Source: SFLA01 sp045595785
GTDB taxonomy: Bacteria; Bacillota; Clostridia; Oscillospirales; CAG-382
Direction of reading: 5' to 3'
Assembly: GCA_045595785.1 (NCBI GenBank)
Contig: JAZOBE010000014.1
Location: 62,001-126,000 of the forward strand
Length of the DNA stretch: 64,000 nucleotides
This document shows, in pieces, positions 15,663 to 24,126 of the stretch. Each line of letters opens with the position of its first letter. The stretch's first letter is position 1. A program made the position numbers and the translations under genes. The notes below the pieces were generated by a model. That model searched no databases and had not been told where the DNA came from. It saw only the letters and a program-made list of their open reading frames with translations.

Positions 15663-16328
15663 TTATAATTCTTCAGTATCAGGTGCGTCGGTTATCATTA
15701 TTTCAAGGTTACCGTTGCGGCAACGGAGCGCATCAATAAACTCCTGCATTTTCTCTTTGTCCTTAAGCTCAACCTTGTAAGTAAGCTTATACAGACTTCC
15801 CATATTTGTGGTACGGGTGGAGGTAAGACGGTGCTTTTTAGTATATTCCGCAAAAACGTCGTCCAGCCCGTGGGCAAAATTAAGGGATTCGGGAATGGTT
15901 ATATTCAAAAGCAACAGCTTTTCGTCGCCGAATTTAATAAGCGAAAGCAGTACGGTGATAACGCTGATAATGAGGGTGAACAATACGGCAATTCCCACGT
16001 AGCCCGATGCGCACGCCAGACCTGCTGTCATAGCAAGAAAGATGGCAACGATATCCTTCGCCTTTCCGGGTACGGAACGGAATCTTACCAGCGAAAACGC
16101 GCCCATTACCGCAACGCCGGTGCCGATGTTTCCGTTTACCATTGTGATTACCGTTTCAACTATCATGGGAAGGAGTATAAGTGAAACGAAAAAACTTTTG
16201 CTTACGCGGTTTTTGAATGCTGCGGCAAATGCGGTAATAAGACCGCACGCCAACGATCCCGCCAAGCATATAAGAAATGCAGTTACAGTAACCTCTGTGC
16301 CAAGCACCGAACCGAATATAGTATTCAT
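15663..16328 (-). CDS. DUF4956 membrane protein
   Basis: 221 aa. Four hydrophobic segments occupy about residues 12-130, with the conserved-looking MGAFSLVRFRSVPGKAKDI between them. A soluble C-terminal domain of about 85 residues follows. DUF4956 proteins are commonly encoded beside VTC-domain (polyphosphate polymerase-like) proteins, and this gene overlaps such a gene by ATGA. A membrane partner role for the VTC protein is inferred; the activity is unknown. Confidence 0.85.
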   Translation of the reverse strand: MNTIFGSVLGTEVTVTAFLICLAGSLACGLITAFAAAFKNRVSKSFFVSLILLPMIVETVITMVNGNIGTGVAVMGAFSLVRFRSVPGKAKDIVAIFLAMTAGLACASGYVGIAVLFTLIISVITVLLSLIKFGDEKLLLLNITIPESLNFAHGLDDVFAEYTKKHRLTSTRTTNMGSLYKLTYKVELKDKEKMQEFIDALRCRNGNLEIMITDAPDTEEL

Positions 16329-17038
16329 ATTTTTATCTCCCTTGCGTTGTTTTCTTTAAGCGTTAAAATATGTGCATTTGCATATTTTGAAAAACGTGAC
16401 GGATATATTCCGCATTGGTCCAGCGCTGTTGCCAGCCAAACGGGCATACCGCCGTTGGTTTTGATCTCCATTATCCATACGTCACTTTCGGTAATGGACT
16501 CACCGTAGCTTCCCTTTGTCATATCCAATTCGGTATCTCTGTACCGTATGGCAGTATCAAAGGTAATACGGAGTCCGTCGTCCTCCTTGCCGAAGTACGC
16601 TTCCCGTTCGTATGCAATAAGCATTGACGGAAGAGGATTGCGGTAAAACCGCATAGCGTAATCAATCTCGCGCATTATCTGGTTTTGAATCGGAAGTATC
16701 CCGGTGCGGATATATTCTTCCGCCTCCGCCAGCGTCATTTTGACTCTGCGCTTGTATACCACGCCTTTGTATTTCTTTTTTATTTCAAAGAATATTTCCG
16801 TGTCCGTATCAGGAGTTCCATAGCTCCGCAAACGTAATTTTTCCTTATAGGTGGTTGCCGTCATCGAATTGCGTATCAGCAATCTGTCAGGCGTATCAAG
16901 ATAAAGAGAGCACACGGTGCTTTTTCCGTGGGAATCAGCCACAAGTCTGTGAGCGATCATATCCAGCAGCATATTCTTTTTTCGTGTATCCACGGGGTAC
17001 TTTTTTTCAACCCGCTTGAATATGCAAATATCCTGCAC
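16325..17038 (-). CDS. VTC-domain protein, polyphosphate polymerase-like
   Basis: 237 aa of the VTC/triphosphate-tunnel fold. Alternating basic and acidic strands are visible: FKRVEKKYPVD at the N-terminus, YKEKLRLRSYG, IFFEIKKKYKG, AYEREAYF and WIMEIKTNG. The eukaryotic Vtc4 domain makes polyphosphate from ATP. Bacterial homologues are often uncharacterised. The start is GTG at 17038 with GAGAGG upstream. No membrane segment; partner DUF4956 is translationally coupled. The basic/acidic tunnel residues appear intact. Confidence 0.85.
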   Translation of the reverse strand: MQDICIFKRVEKKYPVDTRKKNMLLDMIAHRLVADSHGKSTVCSLYLDTPDRLLIRNSMTATTYKEKLRLRSYGTPDTDTEIFFEIKKKYKGVVYKRRVKMTLAEAEEYIRTGILPIQNQIMREIDYAMRFYRNPLPSMLIAYEREAYFGKEDDGLRITFDTAIRYRDTELDMTKGSYGESITESDVWIMEIKTNGGMPVWLATALDQCGIYPSRFSKYANAHILTLKENNAREIKI

Positions 17039-17100
17039 GTGCTTTTCCTCTCTTCGTTTTTTTGTAATTATACCGTCAGTTGTTTAATCAAATCTTAAAA

Positions 17101-18480
17101 CTATTTCTTTTTGTTTTTAATAATTACTGCCGCCGCAATAATTCCCACAGCCGCAACACCGCCTATTATAATAAAGGGAAGCGCTTTTTTTAAGGGGGAA
17201 GGATGCTTCACGTCGGTTACGGGAGTGCTTGTATCGGAAACCGTTTCGGATACGTCACCCTCAAAAGCATCCTCACAAAGCTGTGTAAGTGCAATGAGCA
17301 TATGTCCTGCCTCAGCGCAGTAATAGTTTGAATTATGTCCCGTAGAGATAAAACGGTTATACACCTCGCGAACGTATTTTTCCGCACGGGCATAATCCTT
17401 CATAATAACTGCCGCACGGAGATTAAGCGCCCAAGGGAAGGAATCACCGCAGTCAACGGTTACCCAGTTCTTGCCTGCAACACCGCTTTGTCCGTACAAA
17501 GAGTTAAACAGCTCGTATTGGTGTGCCGCCTGCTCACTCGTCGGGTCAAGAATTCCAAAGGTTATGGGGAAAATCTGGCTTGTTGCGTGAGGATAATAAT
17601 CAAAATTCTTTACGTCGGTTATCTCGTAAGCCGCTTTGCCGTTTTCAAACACCGCGGGATAATAATATCCGTCTGCCTTAAGGGACGTGTTTATTGCGTT
17701 ACGGTATTTCTCCGCCTCGTCCTCATATTCGGGGAACAGCTTTGCAAGATCTCGGTACGCGCCGTATACCTCACAATTATCCATAAGATAACAAACCATA
17801 TAGTCGGGCTTAGCTCCCGTAAGAGAAGGCTTTTCGCAGTAGGTGGAGTTAATTACCGAGGTAAGCGTGTCCAACAGCTCTTTTTTATCGTTAAGGAAGT
17901 TGCTATCGTACTTTTCGGTATAAGCGCATAATATCTGTATAAAGGTGGATGCATAGGAATCGGTACTGTCATAATTACGGGCTTTATCACCCAGCACGTC
18001 CATAAAGGTTACCTCCACTGTCTGCTTTCCGTCGGGAGAAACAAAAACGTAATAATCGTATACCGTGCCGGCAACACCGTTAACGTCGCTTTCCGTGGTG
18101 TTCATGTGGTAAATATACCAATTTATGTATCCTAAGGCGATATCCTTCGCATCAGCCTTGTCCGTCTTCATAATACCCAAAACCGCAAAAGCGGAGAAAT
18201 AGGGTATCACACGGGTGTGGGGCCAATTGGTGTATACCGCAGGCGACACTCCGTCAACTTCGGGCAGGGTGGCAATATCAAAGGTGTCGGTTACCGCAGG
18301 AGCTCCGTAGCCGATAGCACCGTTGGGAAGCACCAGACTTTTTATATATGCGTATTCCGCATCAATTACTTTTTTATAAAAGGATTCTTTGTACAGCATG
18401 GTATACTCCTCTCCAAACGCATTTACCGTAAACGGCAGACACAACAGCAGGACAAGCAATATAATACATATCTTCTTCAT
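17101..18480 (-). CDS. Secreted membrane-anchored protein, probable alpha-helical barrel
   Basis: About 459 aa. An N-terminal signal peptide (MKKICIILLVLLLCLPFTVNA) is followed by a large helical domain with aromatic-rich repeats (YTNWPHTRVIPYFSAFAVLG, DSTDSYASTFIQILCAY, YYPHATSQIFPITFGI, DSFPWALNLRAAV), resembling six-hairpin glycosidase-type toroids. A Ser/Thr-rich linker then leads to one C-terminal membrane helix and a KNKKK tail. The enzymatic role is inferred from the fold impression only. The start at 18480 is set by GAGGTG 6 nt upstream. It is the first gene of the operon with the VTC and DUF4956 proteins, 62 nt upstream of VTC. Confidence 0.72.
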   Translation of the reverse strand: MKKICIILLVLLLCLPFTVNAFGEEYTMLYKESFYKKVIDAEYAYIKSLVLPNGAIGYGAPAVTDTFDIATLPEVDGVSPAVYTNWPHTRVIPYFSAFAVLGIMKTDKADAKDIALGYINWYIYHMNTTESDVNGVAGTVYDYYVFVSPDGKQTVEVTFMDVLGDKARNYDSTDSYASTFIQILCAYTEKYDSNFLNDKKELLDTLTSVINSTYCEKPSLTGAKPDYMVCYLMDNCEVYGAYRDLAKLFPEYEDEAEKYRNAINTSLKADGYYYPAVFENGKAAYEITDVKNFDYYPHATSQIFPITFGILDPTSEQAAHQYELFNSLYGQSGVAGKNWVTVDCGDSFPWALNLRAAVIMKDYARAEKYVREVYNRFISTGHNSNYYCAEAGHMLIALTQLCEDAFEGDVSETVSDTSTPVTDVKHPSPLKKALPFIIIGGVAAVGIIAAAVIIKNKKK

Positions 18481-18501
18481 GCACATCACCTCAATACTGA
18501 A

Positions 18502-18530
18502 ATTATACACGTTAAAAAGGCGGTTGTCAA
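18502..18530 (-). promoter_or_regulatory. Promoter of the VTC/DUF4956 operon
   Basis: Minus strand TTGACA (18530-18525), 17-bp spacer, TATAAT (18507-18502). Its -35 faces the -35 of the divergent promoter. Confidence 0.9.
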
Positions 18531-18534
18531 CAGG

Positions 18535-18563
18535 TTGACACAAAGCGGTTGATGTAGTATAAT
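18535..18563 (+). promoter_or_regulatory. Promoter of the AAC(3)-like/phosphoesterase operon
   Basis: TTGACA (18535-18540), 17-bp spacer, TATAAT (18558-18563). The two -35 boxes are 4 bp apart and form one palindrome, TGTCAAC-AG-GTTGACA (18525-18540). Confidence 0.9.
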
Positions 18564-18601
18564 TCAATTAGTTAATAAGTATAAGGAGGGAACCGATATT
18601 T

Positions 18602-19342
18602 ATGTATGACTTCGGCAAGGACTTTTTGGCTTTGGGCATCCTTCCGGGTGATACGGTGCTTATGCACTCGTCTATGAAATCTCTTGGAACGGATGAAACA
18701 CCGGAGACGTTTCTTTTGTCGCTGTGCGATTATCTCGGTGAGAAGGGTACGCTTCTTTTACCCACGCTTACATATTCCAACGTAGGTGAATCCCAGCCCC
18801 TTTTTGACGTAAAGACAACACCTCCCTGCATCGGCTTGCTGCCCAACGTGTTTCTCACTCTGCCCGGTGTGGTCCGCAGTATGCACCCTACCCACTCCTG
18901 CGCCGCAAAGGGTTTTCGCGCAGTTGAAATAACGGCCCGACATAGGCTTGATGAAACTCCCGTAGGTGAGAATTCCCCCTTCCGCATTCTTGCAGATGTG
19001 GACGGAAAGATACTTATGGTGGGTGATATTAACGATCATTGCACCTTTATGCACGGCATGGAGGAGATTGCAGGCGCGCCTTACTGCCTTAACAAGCACC
19101 GCACCCGTTATATTCTGAAAGATTATGACGGAAAACAGACCGAGGTGCATCTTTTCGGTCACGATTTTTCTGACGTGGCAGACCAGAAATACAGCCGTTT
19201 TGAAAACGTATTGTCTTTCCCCGATATTAAAAGAGGGAAGATCGTTAACGCGAATTGCACCCTTATTTCCGCTTCCGCTTTAAGAAAAGCGGCGGTAGGC
19301 AAAATGAAAGAGGACCCTTATTACTTCGTGGATATGAAATAA
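18602..19342 (+). CDS. AAC(3)-fold acetyltransferase (YokD-like)
   Basis: 246 aa of the Antibiotic_NAT family. Landmarks are the N-terminal GILPGDTVLMHSSMKSLG, GTLLLPTLTYS, the active-site region MHPTHSCAAKG and DETPVGENSPF, all typical of aminoglycoside 3-N-acetyltransferases and the B. subtilis YokD group. Many family members acetylate other amines. The context is envelope genes, so resistance should not be assumed. It has its own consensus promoter and leads a metallophosphoesterase gene 23 nt downstream. Confidence 0.85.
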   Translation: MYDFGKDFLALGILPGDTVLMHSSMKSLGTDETPETFLLSLCDYLGEKGTLLLPTLTYSNVGESQPLFDVKTTPPCIGLLPNVFLTLPGVVRSMHPTHSCAAKGFRAVEITARHRLDETPVGENSPFRILADVDGKILMVGDINDHCTFMHGMEEIAGAPYCLNKHRTRYILKDYDGKQTEVHLFGHDFSDVADQKYSRFENVLSFPDIKRGKIVNANCTLISASALRKAAVGKMKEDPYYFVDMK

Positions 19343-19365
19343 AAAACACTTTTGAGGTGAAAAAT

Positions 19366-21477
19366 ATGAAAAGAAACGTGGTTTTAGCAATTATGTTGGC
19401 ACTTACATGTCTCTTGTCCGCTTGTGTCGGCGGCAGTGGAAGCGAATCCTCTGTTTCCGATGCCGAATCCAGCGCTCCTCCCGTTCAGGAATACGGTGAA
19501 TTTGAGACCGTCTTCCGCTTCCTCGTTACGTCGGATACGCATATTTCCGCTGTTACCGACGAATCTGCTCTCCGTCTTGCACAGCTGTTCAGATCTTCTT
19601 ATGCTTATGCGGAAAAGCAGGAGTATAAGGATATTGACGCATTCGTTGCTGTCGGTGACCTTACCAACTACGGCTACAAGTACGAATATGATGCTTGGAA
19701 GCAGATAGTTAACCAGAATATCAAAGAAGGTACTCAGGTCATCACCGTAATGGGCAACCATGAATATTACGGTGACCTTAATAACCTTGATAAGGGCGAA
19801 CAGCTTTATTCCGAAAATATGGATGATGAGCTTAACAAGCACGTTGTTATTGACGGATATCATTTCGTTGGTATCTCCACCTACGGTGAGGGAGATTATT
19901 CCGCAGACATTGATTGGCTCAAGGAAAATCTTGCTTCTGCCGCTGCGGCAGACCCCGATAAGCCTATAATCACCTTCCAGCACCATCATATTAAGGATAC
20001 CGTTTATGTAAGCTCCGAGTGGTACGCTTCTCAGTCCAAGGAGCTGGATGACATCTATTCTCAGTACAGCCAAATTCTTAACTTCTCGGGACATTCCCAC
20101 GGTCCTATCAACAACCCCACCTCCTGCTATCAAAAGAACTACACCCTTTTCGGTACGGGTACCCTTAAGTATTTTGAGATGACCACGGGTATGACCTACG
20201 GTACCGTTCCTCCCGGAGCGGACAAGGCGGCGCAGTTCTATATCGTTGAGGTTTCCAAGGATAACCGCGTGCGCGTTATGCCCTACAACCTGCTTACTGA
20301 CGATTTCTTTAAGACTGCAGATGGAAGCAAACAGCTTGTTTACGAGATAAACGACCTTAAGGATAAATCCACTTGGGCATATACCGATGCACGTGCGGCT
20401 GCTTCCAAAGCACCTGCTTTTGGGGAAAACGCGCTTGTTACCATCGGCTCCGTAACCTCTTTTACCGCGCAGATAACCTTCCCTCAGGCAACCGATGACG
20501 ATTGTGTTTACAGCTATAATATAGTTTGCACTTCGGCAGACGGCACAAAGAAGGAATATAACTATTTCTCCGAATATTATTTCGAGCCTATGCCCGAAAC
20601 CCTTACCTTTGTTCTTTCCGGTCTTGAGGAAGACACGGAGTATACGGTTGAAGTATATCCCGTTGACGTTTTCGGCAAGAAGGGCGAATGTATAAAGGAA
20701 TTGTTCAAAACCGGCGCAAGCGAAAAGGTTGAATACTCTTCCTTTAACAACGTGAACTTTGTGGGTACCTTTACCAACTTTGATTCCGCCTCTGCTCTTA
20801 ACGCTTCCGCAAACAACTTCGTATACGGCGGCACCGTAAACGGCGATATTTTTGTCGGCACCTGGAACTCCTCCGCAGGGGATGCAAACAGTAAGTTTGA
20901 GCTTTTGGAAAACGGCGGTTATAATAACTCCAAATCCCTTGCTGTTTGGAGCGACGGCAGAGATAATCAGGGACTTTATGTTTTCGGCACTGCAGAGAAT
21001 CACAACGTCACCTCCTTCCCCTCTACCAAGTATCTCCGCGTTTGGGTTGACTTTACCGACCTTGAATTCCGTAAAGCAAACTTCGGTCTTATTGCACCTA
21101 CGGGTGACCTTTATACCACCGATGAAAGCGACAACGTGCCCAATCTCGAGTTCTATTACCTTGCAGAAGGCAGCACCGAATGGGCTACTTATAAGCACGG
21201 TGCAGACGGATGCTTCGGTCTTGAGCAGGCGTCCTCCGTTAAGGGCTTCAAGGGCTGGATGGCGTTCCCCGTTAAGGACTTTACATACCGCTACGGCACC
21301 GGCTCAGGCGCAGGCAGCGCAGGCGAAGCATATCCCTTTACCGATATTGCAGGCGTGTATATGTTCTGGAATTACGCAGGCTCCACCACAAGCGGCACCA
21401 AGTTTATTCTCGATGAGATCCAGCTTGTAGAAGATTACACCGTATTCGAGGAATACCAGAATCCTCCGAGAGGATAA
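19366..21477 (+). CDS. Calcineurin-like metallophosphoesterase lipoprotein
   Basis: 703 aa. The signal ends at LLSAC with Cys20 as the lipid site. The phosphoesterase domain (about 45-320) shows all metal ligands: VTSDTHI, VGDLTNYG, MGNHEYY, FQHHH and SGHSHGP. About 375-475 is a fibronectin III-like module (LTFVLSGLEEDTEYTVEVYPVD), and about 490-700 is a beta-rich, probably carbohydrate-binding domain. A surface phosphatase or phosphodiesterase is expected; the substrate is unknown. The start at 19366 has GAGGTG upstream. Longer in-frame sequence to 19255 would overlap the preceding gene and is rejected. Confidence 0.88.
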   Translation: MKRNVVLAIMLALTCLLSACVGGSGSESSVSDAESSAPPVQEYGEFETVFRFLVTSDTHISAVTDESALRLAQLFRSSYAYAEKQEYKDIDAFVAVGDLTNYGYKYEYDAWKQIVNQNIKEGTQVITVMGNHEYYGDLNNLDKGEQLYSENMDDELNKHVVIDGYHFVGISTYGEGDYSADIDWLKENLASAAAADPDKPIITFQHHHIKDTVYVSSEWYASQSKELDDIYSQYSQILNFSGHSHGPINNPTSCYQKNYTLFGTGTLKYFEMTTGMTYGTVPPGADKAAQFYIVEVSKDNRVRVMPYNLLTDDFFKTADGSKQLVYEINDLKDKSTWAYTDARAAASKAPAFGENALVTIGSVTSFTAQITFPQATDDDCVYSYNIVCTSADGTKKEYNYFSEYYFEPMPETLTFVLSGLEEDTEYTVEVYPVDVFGKKGECIKELFKTGASEKVEYSSFNNVNFVGTFTNFDSASALNASANNFVYGGTVNGDIFVGTWNSSAGDANSKFELLENGGYNNSKSLAVWSDGRDNQGLYVFGTAENHNVTSFPSTKYLRVWVDFTDLEFRKANFGLIAPTGDLYTTDESDNVPNLEFYYLAEGSTEWATYKHGADGCFGLEQASSVKGFKGWMAFPVKDFTYRYGTGSGAGSAGEAYPFTDIAGVYMFWNYAGSTTSGTKFILDEIQLVEDYTVFEEYQNPPRG

Positions 21478-21526
21478 ATAAGCATTTTTTCAAAAATAAT
21501 ATAGAAAGGAGTTCTGAACTGTTTTT

Positions 21527-22210
21527 ATGAGTATTAAAAGAATAACGGCAATAATCATTTGTGTTGTAACACTCGTTTCTGTTTTATCGCTTACAGGATG
21601 TGGTATTCAACCTGCCGACACTGTTTCGGATGGGGATGCTGCAGAGCAGAGTACAGACGTTTCTGATAATAACAGCGCAGTTACAGAGCTGTACGATCCC
21701 CCTGTCACTACAGAGTGGGGATATATGCAGGCTGTTATCGTAAAATGGGGAAAGGTTTCCGAAGACCAAACTGATGCCGTTAAAGGCTATGTTTTCGTCG
21801 ATGCGGAGGTGCTCACCGTATTTGAAGAGACGTTTATAGGCAGTACGTATCTTAATTTGGCAAAAGAGATTGCCGAATACAAAAGCTTCCTCATACCCCA
21901 AGGACTTGCAGATTCCGTTACGGAAGGCGATACGGCTTTGATATTTGCAGATATGCTTTCCTCTCCAAACAGCGGACCTTTGGGTGTTCGCTCCGGAACG
22001 GGACTTATCATTCCTGTGGAAGAAAACTGTCTTGTATTAACCGATGAACTGCTTTCTATTCAGAACAATGACGATATGGACTCTATGCTTTCCGGCAACG
22101 AGTATATCAAGAATACTCTTGAAAAAGAAGGTCCTGTGTTCCGAAACGGAATGACGGTACAAGAGCTTGACGAGTTTTTCGCCTTGCTTTGCAAAGTTTT
22201 GGATGAATAA
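21527..22210 (+). CDS. Lipoprotein of unknown function
   Basis: 227 aa. The signal ends at LTGC (Cys25) and is followed by an acidic Ser/Asp-rich linker (about 26-55), then a globular domain of about 165 residues. The central part (VKGYVFVDAEVLTVFEETF, GLIIPVEENCLVLTDELL) suggests a beta-rich fold. No family recognised. The AAAGGAG site is about 15 nt before the ATG, longer than usual; no other start is in frame. It is probably the last gene of the AAC(3)/phosphoesterase transcript. Confidence 0.75.
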   Translation: MSIKRITAIIICVVTLVSVLSLTGCGIQPADTVSDGDAAEQSTDVSDNNSAVTELYDPPVTTEWGYMQAVIVKWGKVSEDQTDAVKGYVFVDAEVLTVFEETFIGSTYLNLAKEIAEYKSFLIPQGLADSVTEGDTALIFADMLSSPNSGPLGVRSGTGLIIPVEENCLVLTDELLSIQNNDDMDSMLSGNEYIKNTLEKEGPVFRNGMTVQELDEFFALLCKVLDE

Positions 22211-22211
22211 C

Positions 22212-22239
22212 AAAAACGCCCGTTTAACGGGCGTTTTTT
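22212..22239 (+). terminator. Terminator after the lipoprotein
   Basis: AAAAACGCCCG and CGGGCGTTTTTT arms around TTTAA. Confidence 0.92.
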
Positions 22240-22242
22240 GTT

Positions 22243-22500
22243 ATGATGTTATGCAAAAGTTGCGTAATTATTTTTCGGAAAATGTGCAATAGTTGCATAT
22301 TTTCGTTGCATATTTTCAAAAACTGCACAAACTATCGTCAGCAACCCGCTAAAAGCAACGTCTTGAAGTGAGCGATGACAAAATCAAGCAGAAGGCGTTT
22401 TTGCAAGCGTGCTGTAGTAATCTACAGCTGGCGTAGCGAAAACGTCTAAAAACGCGAAATGAGAAAGGAATTTGTTTTACAAATTCCTACCAAAAACAAA
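22243..22500. repeat. Gene-free stretch with repeat-like elements
   Basis: No credible gene. It holds two adjacent copies of the 13-mer GTTGCATATTTTC (about 22293-22318), a perfect GCTGTAG-TAAT-CTACAGC hairpin (22411-22428) inside a segment with two ACGTCT words, and an AGGAATTTGT/ACAAATTCCT hairpin (about 22466-22488). It looks like a dispersed intergenic element, but no second copy lies in the window. Confidence 0.5.
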
Positions 22501-22501
22501 A

Positions 22502-22541
22502 CAAAAATGCGAGAGACAAACCAAAATCTCTCGCATTATTT
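22502..22541 (-). terminator. Terminator of the antiporter gene
   Basis: Arms AATGCGAGAGA and TCTCTCGCATT, then TTTTGTTTTG on the minus strand. Confidence 0.85.
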
Positions 22542-22593
22542 ATTACGTTATAAATTTTTTCGCGTTTTTGTTCTGCTTTATTTTACCGAGCGA

Positions 22594-23886
22594 CTACCAA
22601 ACGGGTTTTTCGTTCTTATCGTGCTTTACGGGAGCTAGCTCCTTGGGCTTTATATCGCCTGCCTTGGTAAGAGCTATCTTGGTCATAAGAGGACCGCACA
22701 ATTCATATACCAGCACTGCAAAGAGAACTATATTTCTAATAATCGCGCCGTCTGCGCCCAGTTCAGCCGCAACAGTAACCGACATACCCAAAGCAACGCC
22801 TGCCTGAGGAAGAAGGGTAATACCCAGATACTTCTGAATACTGGTGTCACACTTCATAAACTTGGCACTTACGGTAGCGCCGGAGATCTTACCTGCACTT
22901 CTGAAGATAATGTATACAACACCGATAACGATTACTGCCCAATCGGTGAATACACTTAAATCAAGCTCTGCACCGGAAATAACAAAGAAGAGAACGAAGA
23001 GGGGAGCTGTCCATCTGTCCACCTTCGCCATAAGCTCTTCGGAAAATACGCACATGTTGCAGAACACGGTGCCCAGCATCATACACACGAGAAGGGGAGA
23101 AAAACCAATCTCCAATTCCGTTCCGGGAATGTGGAAGTGAAGCATGGAAAGTGCAACTGCAAGGAATACGTAAGTAATGGATATACACATACGCTTGGAG
23201 CGTGAGAAAAAGAACTTTTCGGAAAAGTTAAAGAGTATACCGATAACCGCGCCTAAAAGCAGAGAGCCTACTATCTCGATAAGGGGATTTACCGCAACGG
23301 TAAATATATTAAGGCTTGCTCCGGAGTTAAGTGCCTTTGCGATACCGAAGGAAACAGCGAATACAATAAGACCAACAGCGTCATCCAATGCAACGATGGG
23401 AAGCAGAATGTCTGTAAGCTTACCCTTTGCCTTGTACTGGTTAACAACCATCAAAGTAGCTGCAGGAGCGGTTGCAGTTGCGATTGCGCCCAGAGTAATT
23501 GCGGTTGCGATAGAAAGCTTGTCAGGCATAAGGAAGTGAAGTCCGATAAGGGCTGCATCAACAAACAATGTTGCGACAAGTGCCTGGAAAACCGCTATAA
23601 CGGTTGCCTGCTTACCTATCTGCTTAAGCTGGGAAACGCGGAACTCGTTACCGATGGCGAAAGCGATAAAGCCCAGCGCCACATCGGAAATAATGCCAAG
23701 CTGTTCAACGTGTTCCGTAGAGGTGAATCCCAATCCCTCAATGCCGATCTGACCCAGCACAAAAGGACCGATGAGAAGACCTGCTACGAGATAACCCGTA
23801 ACGGCAGGGAGACCCAGCTTTTTCGCGGGACGGGACATAAGAAGTCCTGCGAAAAGGGCGATGGCAATTTCAAATAAAACTATCAT
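22594..23886 (-). CDS. CPA2-family cation:proton antiporter
   Basis: 430 aa with about 12 hydrophobic segments and no RCK/TrkA domain. Features of CPA2 (Kef/NapA-like) transporters are the N-terminal PAVTGYLVAGLLIGP, the discontinuous-helix region ATATAPAATLMVV and a paired acidic site in ALDDAVGLIVFAV. Cytosolic tail is short and charged. It exchanges Na+ or K+ for H+; the ion cannot be set by motif. It is divergent from a P-type ATPase gene, each with its own promoter. Confidence 0.88.
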   Translation of the reverse strand: MIVLFEIAIALFAGLLMSRPAKKLGLPAVTGYLVAGLLIGPFVLGQIGIEGLGFTSTEHVEQLGIISDVALGFIAFAIGNEFRVSQLKQIGKQATVIAVFQALVATLFVDAALIGLHFLMPDKLSIATAITLGAIATATAPAATLMVVNQYKAKGKLTDILLPIVALDDAVGLIVFAVSFGIAKALNSGASLNIFTVAVNPLIEIVGSLLLGAVIGILFNFSEKFFFSRSKRMCISITYVFLAVALSMLHFHIPGTELEIGFSPLLVCMMLGTVFCNMCVFSEELMAKVDRWTAPLFVLFFVISGAELDLSVFTDWAVIVIGVVYIIFRSAGKISGATVSAKFMKCDTSIQKYLGITLLPQAGVALGMSVTVAAELGADGAIIRNIVLFAVLVYELCGPLMTKIALTKAGDIKPKELAPVKHDKNEKPVW

Positions 23887-23934
23887 AACTATACTCTTTT
23901 CATATTAATATCTTTATATAATCAAACGTGTGCA

Positions 23935-23963
23935 ATTATACTATTTTATTTTGCTTTTTTCAA
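23935..23963 (-). promoter_or_regulatory. Promoter of the antiporter gene
   Basis: Minus strand TTGAAA (23963-23958), 17-bp spacer, TATAAT (23940-23935). Confidence 0.8.
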
Positions 23964-24033
23964 CGGCAAAATACATAATAAATAGGTAAAAAAACGCATG
24001 TTTTTATTTGTTTTTATGGTTTTTCGCCTGCTC

Positions 24034-24062
24034 TTGACTTTTCGGCTCAACAAGTTTATAAT
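24034..24062 (+). promoter_or_regulatory. Promoter of the P-type ATPase gene
   Basis: TTGACT (24034-24039), 17-bp spacer, TATAAT (24057-24062). Confidence 0.85.
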
Positions 24063-24126
24063 ACCTAATACACACAAAAAAATTTGTAGGTTTGGCATAT
24101 ACGTTTTTTATGAAAGGACATGCTAA

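Noticed and set aside
19384..21198. 604-codon minus-strand frame
   Set aside because: Antisense of the phosphoesterase lipoprotein; no motif, and the sense strand carries complete catalytic boxes.
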